A stretch of DNA of 64,000 nucleotides, taken from assembly GCF_964340395.1 (NCBI RefSeq), contig NC_135551.1:30889955-30953954 (forward strand), in the 5' to 3' direction. The notes under the pieces are model-generated. The model was given only the letters and a program-made list of their open reading frames with translations. It had not been told where the DNA came from and searched no databases. Position numbers and translations under genes: made by a program. Positions 55,516-64,000 of this stretch are shown here, piece after piece (within the stretch, counting starts at the first letter, position 1; the number at the start of each line of letters is the position of its first letter). Source of the stretch: Glandiceps talaboti. Lineage: Eukaryota; Hemichordata; Enteropneusta; Spengelidae.

Positions 55516-56709
55516 TCACTGTACTCTAATCTTTACAAAACACTATATCAGGGTTGAGTTGTCTCAGCAGCGAGAAATTCTCCTTTCATATTCCGTATTA
55601 TTCTCTTAGTTTCCGTTTGTCTCATTAGTTCAAATGACCCACATTGACATCAATTTTCCGCCCCATTACTGAATGCTGTATACACTACCCTCCATTAGCT
55701 TGGCCGTAAAAAAAGATCCCAATTAAATTTTGATAGTTTGCTGTCTGTGAGGTGTCTGTCTTTGTTACGCGTGACGAATTGTCAATTTGTTTTTAATCTA
55801 GTCTTGATGACGACATAATGGATTGACAGCCTTTGTTGTTTCCCTGTCAAACTTTAATGAGCTCTCATTACACACTTGACACTTAATAAATACTAATAAA
55901 ACACGAGATGAACTGTGATGAGGAGTAGGAACTCCCGGTGCGCACGTCTAATGAATGATCACGTACTTATACTGACCATAAATTCATTATCTGTACAATA
56001 CAAGGATGTGATACGCTACCGTTTTTAAAGTTACCGATTTTTGTCACGCAATTGCAAGATGGTCGATAGAATCGACTGCTGTCGGTTTATATTCTATATG
56101 GAAAGATGGCTGGCGAAGCATGTGACAGTGATTACAGATAACGAGACATACTAGCATTGCTTATCAAACCAGACATATAACTCATTGAAGAAACAACAGT
56201 AAAATTACTGTGCTCAGCAATTTGCTAACATTTAACCTAATTGAGATATGCTATGTAATTATGTATATAGCTTTCTGTTTCTTTCTAATTGTAGGATCAT
56301 ATAATAATATATCAGGGTAGCTCAAATAAGTGTTACGGTACTATAGTACATGAAGCACTTCTTTCCATTGAGGCACTCAAGCATACAAAATGATAAAAGA
56401 AGGTAAAGTGAAACTCAATACACAAAGCGAAAAGGTAGGCAAAAGGAAAAGTGGCAAAGTTGACGTACGATCACAAACGAAAAGTGAAACTGACAGGCAA
56501 ACAAATCTATCAAAAATGAACATGTTGAACCGTATAATGCAAACTTAGACTTATATTAACATAGGGTGTAGCGTGTCAAAAGTTGACGATGTAATTTTCA
56601 CCAGGAAAAACGAGACGACAACTTATATGCAGTTGTTTTTAGGTAATGATTAGCTATTTTAATTTGTTTTAATGTATTTAGTGGAAGGGTATTTTTTTAT
56701 TTGACTTTA
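55516..56709. other. Intergenic, no gene seen
   Basis: No arrays or recognised domains. Confidence 0.5.
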
Positions 56710-56911
56710 CATTTCATTATGAGTTGCATAAATTATGACGTAATATACTACACTGTTTAGTAAGTAAGTACACGTCTCACCGATACTGTGTAACATAGGC
56801 TGTTATGCTCCATTTCATTATGAGTTGCATAAATTATGACGTAATATACTACACTGTTTAGTAAGTAAGTACACGTCTCACCGATACTGTGTAACATAGG
56901 CTGTTATGCTC
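56710..56911. repeat. Perfect 101-bp tandem duplication
   Basis: CATTTCATTATGAGTTGCAT through GGCTGTTATGCTC occurs at 56710 and 56811 with no difference that I can see. Confidence 0.93.
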
Positions 56912-57107
56912 CATTTCATTATCATTGACATGTTCACGTTACTATCGATTTGATGAAACCCCTTGTACCACAGAACTGATCGAGAGAAGAATTCAAGTTC
57001 TCAATATATCTTACTTATAAAGGTGTGACGTACGGATAGAAGAGTAGAAGAAACACTTGGCAATAGCTAAATATCCACTGGATATACACAGATACATAGA
57101 TGCATGA

Positions 57108-57312
57108 TGCATGTATCCATCCATCCATCCATCCATCCATCCATGCATGCATCCATCCATCCACTCATACATACATACATACATACATACATACATACAT
57201 ACATACATACATCCATGCATCCATCCATCTATGCATCCATCCATCCATCCATCCATCCATGCATCCATCCAATCATACATCCATCCATCCATCCATGCCT
57301 GCATGCATGTAC
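57108..57312. repeat. (CATC)n/(CATA)n microsatellite
   Basis: CATC tetramers flanking a CATA core, with CATG patches. Confidence 0.95.
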
Positions 57313-58204
57313 GCACGATGCATAAGTGTACTTTATTATTTCCACTATCATTAAAAGGGAGAAAAGAAGGTAAATGGCAAACAGCGCACACTATGTACCG
57401 CTCCCGAGGTAGCTTTTCCTAATGAGACAGAAAAGTTCGAGTAATTGGGAAAGACGATTAATCGGACGATAACACATCTTTCAGGTCTGGGCCATCTCAG
57501 TGGGTTTTATTGTTTCTGTTTAGTCATTGATTTACAATTCGAACAGAGTAACACATTTAGTAAGGTCAGTGTCGGGGGTGGGGTGGTGGTGGTGGCTAAA
57601 AGAGCCGTCATGTCCACCAGCGTACTTTACAATATGATATTGTTGATATAATCAATGTTAGACCATCACATTTAATGACAATCCATACTAAAGACCAAAT
57701 ATCCACGTAGATTTTGTTTACATTCAAACCAATATTTAGTCGCATAATGAGGCTGGTTTATATTCCTTTATGTATTAAAATGTATGATGTATTTTTGACA
57801 AATTATTATATATGTTGTTACATAGATCTTGGCGTATATAGATGTTGGAGATACTCCAATATCTATGGTTGTTATTAATGCAGTCAATGACTTTGTCTAG
57901 CATCTTGTATCATTCAACGTGTAGTCATTGGTACCATGCAAATACTATATTTACGTGTAAAATGTCTGATATTCAACCTGTTCAAATCACCCCAGCAAGA
58001 TTTCTACATGTACAGCAGTGTATTCATGTTTGTTAGGGTTATAGCTAGAACCATAAAAACATTGAGATCTGTGACAGAGACTTTTTCAACGTCATTGCTA
58101 GAACTGGCTAGTTTTTGAGGGGACGAGACGCTCGTCTGTTAATCAATTTATTTTGCATTACAATATATCCCATTTGTGTTGTAATAGAGTCATATTGTGT
58201 AAAG
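57313..58204. other. Intergenic, no gene seen
   Basis: Short unrecognised ORFs only. Confidence 0.5.
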
Positions 58205-58556
58205 TGGAGTCATGTGGACTCATGATGGGCAAATGGTTAGAGTGGTCGGCTTTGGGTTGCTCCAGGTTGCAGGTTCGAGCCTTGTCGCTGCCGTTTGTTT
58301 ATGAATGGCTAAAGTCCTTGGGCAAGATTTGAACCAGGATTGTGCCTGTCAACTCAGCTGGTGACCTGGTAGGATAAAGGTTGCAATGTGAATGCTTTAA
58401 TACTATGCCCTTATAGAGGCTGCCATGGATTGTATTCTCCCTAGGTAGTTGAGGAAGTAATGGGGCGTTGTGCCCCAGGCGTAATACTAGTAATTGTAAA
58501 GCACTTTGAGCAGAGAGGAAAGCGCTATATAAAAACAGCATTATTAACATTATTCA
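58205..58556 (+). mobile_element. tRNA-derived SINE (family 2), near full length
   Basis: The head is TGGTTAGAGTGGTCGGCT (A box, near 58234) and GCAGGTTCGAGCC (B box, near 58269). A long body follows, then a LINE-like 3' tail GTAAAGCACTTTGAGCAG, GAAAGCGCTATATAAAA and ATTATT. The tail resembles that of SINEs mobilised by L2/CR1-type LINEs. Confidence 0.8.
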
Positions 58557-59215
58557 TATACTGGGCACATTGCTATTACATTTGTCCATATATTGTATAT
58601 ATTTGAAGGGCATAGCTTGCATATTAATCAGTCTAATTTGTAAAATGTGTCTAAGTTCGACTCATATTGTGTCATACAACTCGTGTTCGACTTTTATCCC
58701 ATTGTTAAACATATTGGCACGACTTGTACCACAATTGCTCCAATACATTTCTGGTTTGTATCAAACTTGTACTTGAGAGTAATATTCAATCACACCACAA
58801 TGTGAAAATCTGTGGGCAATATAATCAGATTATTTGTAGATCGTGTTGTCATTGAGATGATGAGTGTGTCACTACAAGGAGATACAACATTTGAAGTATC
58901 ACGTGATACTTCCATGATCACACCGAAAAGAGCAATATTAGAGAAGGATTGTATAGAGAAGGTCATGAATTGTCGTCAGAGTTATCAAATATATTGACGT
59001 CTGCATAAAACACCTGTACTTGATTTATCTCCTTCCTGCAGTATTTCGCCACTTTGTGGTTGATACTTTGGTGCCATCGAGGTCGGCTTGACTTGCTCGA
59101 TCACGTACACACACTGGCTTCCGGGATTGTACGTTCTTCAAAGAATTGCGAAAGTTAAAAAGGCCACCTGCAGTTTTATGACTATGTTAGGAGTAATGAC
59201 TAAGTGTAACTCGCT
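58557..59215. other. Intergenic, no gene seen
   Basis: Short unrecognised ORFs only. Confidence 0.5.
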
Positions 59216-59216
59216 T

Positions 59217-59299
<83 letters not shown>

Positions 59300-59327
59300 T
59301 TTCATCATCATCATCATCATCATCACA
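59216..59327. repeat. (ATC)n microsatellite
   Basis: About 37 ATC trimers with one TTTC interruption; read as poly-Ile or poly-Met in artefact ORFs. Confidence 0.96.
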
Positions 59328-59599
59328 ATAATTTATGTTCTATTTGATGTGTTTGTCTTAAGATTCTAATTACATCATTGTTATGTATTACATAGCTTAT
59401 ACTATACTCTTCAATGTATGCTGTATGTCAATTAAACCAATCACCATCATAAGCTTAGAGGTATATTATAGACAAATTTAAGCAATTTTGTAAGGTTATG
59501 ATGTTGTATTTCGCTTCATCTCTTCATCTTCTAGATGTTTAGGATGACCGTGCAGATTTGATCACGAACATGCATATAAACTGATAGTTGACACAGGTT

Positions 59600-59775
59600 G
59601 GAGTTTACCATACTAGCATAATATTAGTTATTTTCACTTTATTATCTTATTTATCATGTATTTTGTATAATTATGTAATTATTTATTCAGATACCCAGTG
59701 ATTTTGTATGAGTGTAGTTTTTCTAGTGTTTGATATGACCAGTGGCCATAATACTGAATAAAGGATTGATTGGTA
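59600..59775 (+). mobile_element. Possible LINE/SINE 3' tail
   Basis: An AT-rich stretch ends GACCAGTGGCCATAATACTG and AATAAAGGATTGATTG, like LINE 3' UTR ends. No protein remnant is seen, so this is tentative. Confidence 0.3.
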
Positions 59776-60740
59776 GTATATATATAAGGAGACCAGTAGT
59801 AGCAGTAGATGTATATCATGACGGTGAACTTTGCACATGTTGAAAATACACCATAATATTACAGCACAATATATTACCCAATCAGATTGCGTGTATCAAA
59901 GCAAGCATACTATAATGACATAAAGCTTCTTAATACCCATTTTGAAAATCAGAATTCACAGGATGTCTTTTTTCCACGTTTACTGAAAGTTATGGACAAA
60001 ACAATACGTAATTGTGTTTACATTCATTTTAAATGTAAACAAAGGAGAATTAGAAATATTTTTAGGAAGGTACACACAAGTAAAACTGGGGAGAGTTTGC
60101 TTTAGTTTAATTAACTGAATTGAGATAAACACAAATTTATCATTTTCACTAAGAAGTAAATTAAAGAACACACACATTTGTTAACTTATGGATCCGTTAC
60201 TTGTTTGTATTGCCCACTACTCGCCATTGCAAAGTGTCAAAACATCTGGTGAATAGATTGTAATATTAATGTTGATCGAGGCATGTCTGCAATGTTTCCA
60301 TGTCTTTATTTATTAGTCCCGTGAATAGCCGATGTTTTGATGGCTACATAGACATCACAGGTAATCCCATTCCATGGTTTCGTTACCAGTGCTGCAAAGT
60401 TAACGTGCATTATACATGAACACACTATTAATCCAAGCTGCACATTGTTGTGCTATTCATATTTAGGAAAACCTTGAATATCTGAAACCAATCTAAATGT
60501 GTTTTTCAGTTACCTAGTCTTGTGAATACAACAGAAAATGCCTTGAAGGAGCAATTTTAGTTTCATGGTGTTCGGTATTAAGCAACGCGTAAAGTGCTGA
60601 TATGATTCACGAAGGCTCACCGACAATTACGATAGGGCTTTTATTTCCATTTGCTTCCTTTTCATGCATTGACGAAACGGTAAACATGCAATGTAGAATA
60701 TATCTGAGTAAAAGTGTAAATGTTTCAGATTGTGACTACT
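59776..60740. other. Intergenic, no gene seen
   Basis: Short unrecognised ORFs only. Confidence 0.5.
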
Positions 60741-60834
60741 AGCTAGACTAAGGTGTTATAACTTGGTAGGGGAAAGCGCGATAGCACAGCTAGACTAAGG
60801 TGTTATAACTTGGCAGGGGAAAGCGCGATAGCAC
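60741..60834. repeat. 47-bp tandem duplication
   Basis: AGCTAGACTAAGGTGTTATA and GGGGAAAGCGCGATAGCAC occur twice, at 60741 and 60788, with one difference (TTGGTAGG/TTGGCAGG). Confidence 0.92.
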
Positions 60835-60984
60835 AGCTCAACGTTACTACAAAACCAGAGTGACTATAGGGTTTAATTTAGGCAGCGATGTTATTTGTAC
60901 ATTTCATACAAATTTAAGTTTTTTTGTTACAAATTACATTAAACACCAGATTTAAACTAAATGCTTCCCTCCTACACATTCTTA

Positions 60985-61510
60985 TTAAGATATTGCCTAA
61001 TTACGGAAAATTGATTATGCACATTAATCATTAAAAATAAAATCTATATCAACAGGTTTTATAGGATATGTGTGCTTTGTTATGGTTGATATCTGTGCCA
61101 AATTATATCGAACTTGAAAATTGTATTCTTAATATATAGCCTAATTACCAAATCACATTAATTATGCAAATTACTCATTAGAATTAAATAGCCTTAGATA
61201 TGACGTAATTGCTGAAAATCATTAATTATGAAAATGTTTCATTAAAACTATAAGCCACAGCGACAAACATTATAACACAAATGCGCTTTGTTATGTTTAA
61301 CGTATATACAATTAAATTAAAATTTGAAGTATGCATTCATAAGATATAGCCTAATTACCGAAGATAAACTATGCAAATTAATCATTAAACTACAATGTAA
61401 AAGCTATGCCAACAGGCTTTATAGGATATGTGTGTGCTTTGTTATGGTTGATGTATGAGCCAAATTATATTGAACTTGAAGCTACATTCTTAATATGTGT
61501 AGCCTATTAT
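60985..61510. repeat. Dispersed repeat R2, about three degenerate tandem copies
   Basis: Recurring blocks are ATATTGCCTAATTAC, ATGCAAATTAATCATTA, TTTATAGGATATGTGTG and CTTTGTTATGGTTGAT. The same ordered blocks form one copy in MIX23 intron 1 (11041-11260) and one in unit B (16952-17165). Confidence 0.75.
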
Positions 61511-63885
61511 ATTTATTTTAATTGGACTGGTCAAGAACAAACTATCAATCAAACATGTTATTTGAGAGTTACCTAATAACACCTTCCTAGTGGTCAAACA
61601 TCACTGAACACAGAACGGGACTTTGATAACTGTTTGGCGATAGGATCGGTTGGTGGACTAAAAAGACCATTATGCATGTATTACCGCTACAATCATCATT
61701 TGAGACGGCTTAGGGATATATACTCAAAGGACGGTTTTTTGATCAACCTAATATGTGAACATCGTAGTCTTTTACGAGGCTGTCAAAACAGCTTTATAAG
61801 GTAACAAATATAAATGTAAAATTGATTGTGAAATATTGAATATTTTTATTCTATAACCCTCCTTTTGATAAGCTCTAGCTCTTAAAACTCACGAAATGTT
61901 GAATCAGTATAAAAATGGTTGAAACATCTGTGTGTGTTTTACACTACGCGTATATGCTGGCTTCGGAATTTAAGAACTAACACACACATATACAGGGGAA
62001 TTCCAAAATACACACCAAATGTGACCGCAACTCTCTTTCGGTAAAACAACCCCCCCCCCCCGTCTAATGTGTTTCTTTTTGTTGAGTTTATTAAACAAAT
62101 GCACATATTTTACGATATAACGCATGGAATGGTTCGTAGGAGTACACTAAAAAATTCACAAGTTACGACCATCAATTCGATGACATAGAGTTATGGCAAT
62201 GACGTTAGGTTTCATCAATTGTGACATGGCTGGTCAGATTGTTCTGGAATGACGTATATTAGTAATACAGTCAGATTAATAACGTAAAAACCTTCAACAA
62301 ATGACCAAATTCCTTGTAGAACAAGATGGCGTCGCCAAAGTTACATTGCAAAGTGCTATATGAATACCTAAAGCAAATTCGTTTTCTCTCTCGGGCTCAT
62401 TAACTGATTGTCATTAGTCCAATGTTTCGATACGATGAGTTTATTTGATTTTGCTTACGTGAAAATATTTAACATAAGGCCAGAAAAATTAAAACGCTCC
62501 TCAGCGGGTCCGACCAACCCCTATTTTGGCATTTCAATATATTTTTTGGTGATGGGCAATATATCCTCATACGGGCTTCGCACGTCGGTAAAATGCACAC
62601 CTTGTTTTGATTCAAAATTAAGGATATTTCTTTATATGTTCTGAATAGTACATGTAACAATATTATACACTTGAAACAATTCTAACTTATATAATATCTC
62701 ATACAGTGGTTTACTTGGCTCTGATGATGCATACAGGCATGAATTGAGATTAAATTAAGCTGTTGCATATCCAACGTGCACTAAAAAGAATTGAGCAAAG
62801 GTTTACGACCATGGGCTGAGCAATCATTGGGCCATCAAAAGTTTGATAGTCCGAAAGTCTTGAAATGTTTTGCTCTTTATTCGGGATTTTTTGGGACCAA
62901 ATTAATTTCAGGAGAAGTAAATTACCAAGTGCACATCCACAAAATATCTTTCAGCTTTTTCACAACAAATTATTTGCATGATAATATTAAATATTAAGCA
63001 TAAAGAGTCAATTTGAAATATAGTCTGGAGGTACACGACTCTACTAGATCAATGAAGGCTTGTCATCCATATACCTTTCATCTAGAATGGTATCTCTTAT
63101 ATCTACCTTTGGATAGCAACAGTTTGAATTACACCATTCTACTGGAACGTTATATCTTGAAAAGTGACAATGCCATATTGCGACAGAAGTCCAAATTCCA
63201 CTCTGGTATACCGCTTAATCGTAACCAACAAACCTGTTAGCGTTAGAAGTTGTCCTTATGAAATTATTCTTGAGTTGGGGAGTGGGGGGAGGGGGAAAGC
63301 AACAATCAAGTGTGGTTGAAAGCACTTTGTCGTTGATATAACCATGGATCTCATCCACGATATAACGTATCTGACTAGATTGATGTTCTTTCTGTTTTTG
63401 TTCAAGCTATAGTTTAACATTAGCTAGGCATATGCAGGCTTGTTGTTTTAAAATAATGTCAGAATGTATAACGGTTATTTTTATCACAAGCAGAAGATAT
63501 AACCTTGTCCAAATGGCGTCACGTGATTATTGACCAATGCTTCGGAATTGAGGACCTGGTCATATGCATGTGCACGTGACAGCTGCAACTCCCCTACGCG
63601 TCTCGGTTCATTGTAGGCTTTCGGACATAGATTGCTTCCCGCCATTTCCTGTGTAGATCCCTGATCTCTTTATGCATTATTTGGTACCCATCAATATCTA
63701 TAGAACAGCATAGAAACTTCATTTATCCGTCAAGAAAACTACATTTCTCCATGTGACTTTCTGCAATAAGTATTTGGTGCTAAACAAACTAATAAATATA
63801 TAACCTAGAGTAATAATAGTTAACAATACCAACAAAATAAGGTTTATGCGAAAGTGTAAAAACTTATGGTTGGATAAATGTAATG

Positions 63886-63886
<1 letters not shown>
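61511..63886. other. Intergenic, no gene seen
   Basis: Contains a C run (62050-62060). ORFs at 62408-62644 and 63013-63240 are unrecognised and lack splice or family context. Confidence 0.5.

Positions 63887-63971
<85 letters not shown>
63887..63971. repeat. (TA)n microsatellite
   Basis: About 41 TA dinucleotides at the right edge. Confidence 0.97.
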
Positions 63972-63973
<2 letters not shown>

Positions 63974-64000
63974 AAACTATTACGCTCTGCCACTGCGGTA

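Noticed and set aside
59088-59369. Poly-Ile / poly-Met ORFs
   Set aside because: They come from the (ATC)n microsatellite.
62408-63240. ORFs near the right end (78 and 75 residues)
   Set aside because: They are unrecognised, isolated and near the length expected by chance.

Overview
This is AT-rich, intron-rich animal nuclear DNA, very probably from a marine invertebrate. That rests on three conserved animal housekeeping genes with short exons and GT-AG introns, tRNA-headed SINEs, 3' ends of CR1/L2-like LINEs, MITE-like foldbacks and many long micro- and minisatellites. The sequence alone does not name the species.

About the first 30 kb is genic. On the minus strand (2050-9534) lies an importin-alpha gene of the KPNA1/5/6 class; its last exons are off the left edge. 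Head to head with it, across a shared promoter of about 380 bp (9535-9916), starts MIX23 (formerly CCDC58) on the plus strand: five exons, 9917-15102, 144 residues. Exons 2-5 of MIX23, with introns and flanks, then recur as a tandem segmental duplication (unit A 10187-16453, unit B 16454-22535) joined at a 4-base TGCG microhomology. Copy B has intact exons 2'-5' encoding the same residues but no exon 1 and no start codon. Next comes RPF2, a Brix-domain 60S assembly factor: nine exons, 22645-29800, 302 residues. The duplication ends only 109 bases upstream of the RPF2 start codon, so a copy of the RPF2 upstream DNA now sits in front of the spare MIX23 exons.

From 29.8 kb to the end I find no convincing protein gene. 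This part holds a nest of inverted-repeat elements (32.0-33.2 kb), a decayed LINE reverse-transcriptase end (34.8-35.2 kb), simple-sequence arrays, and a 4.3-kb satellite of a 38-bp monomer (42.37-46.67 kb) with a 15-monomer higher-order repeat inside it. It also holds a 30-bp minisatellite, SINEs, hairpins and a degenerate tandem repeat at 61 kb that is related to sequence inside MIX23 intron 1.

The three genes serve nuclear import, mitochondrial intermembrane-space import and ribosome assembly. They are housekeeping neighbours, not a pathway. The most interesting structures are the MIX23 exon duplication and its possible chimeric transcripts, the 38-bp satellite with its higher-order repeat, and a MITE family with three traces here.
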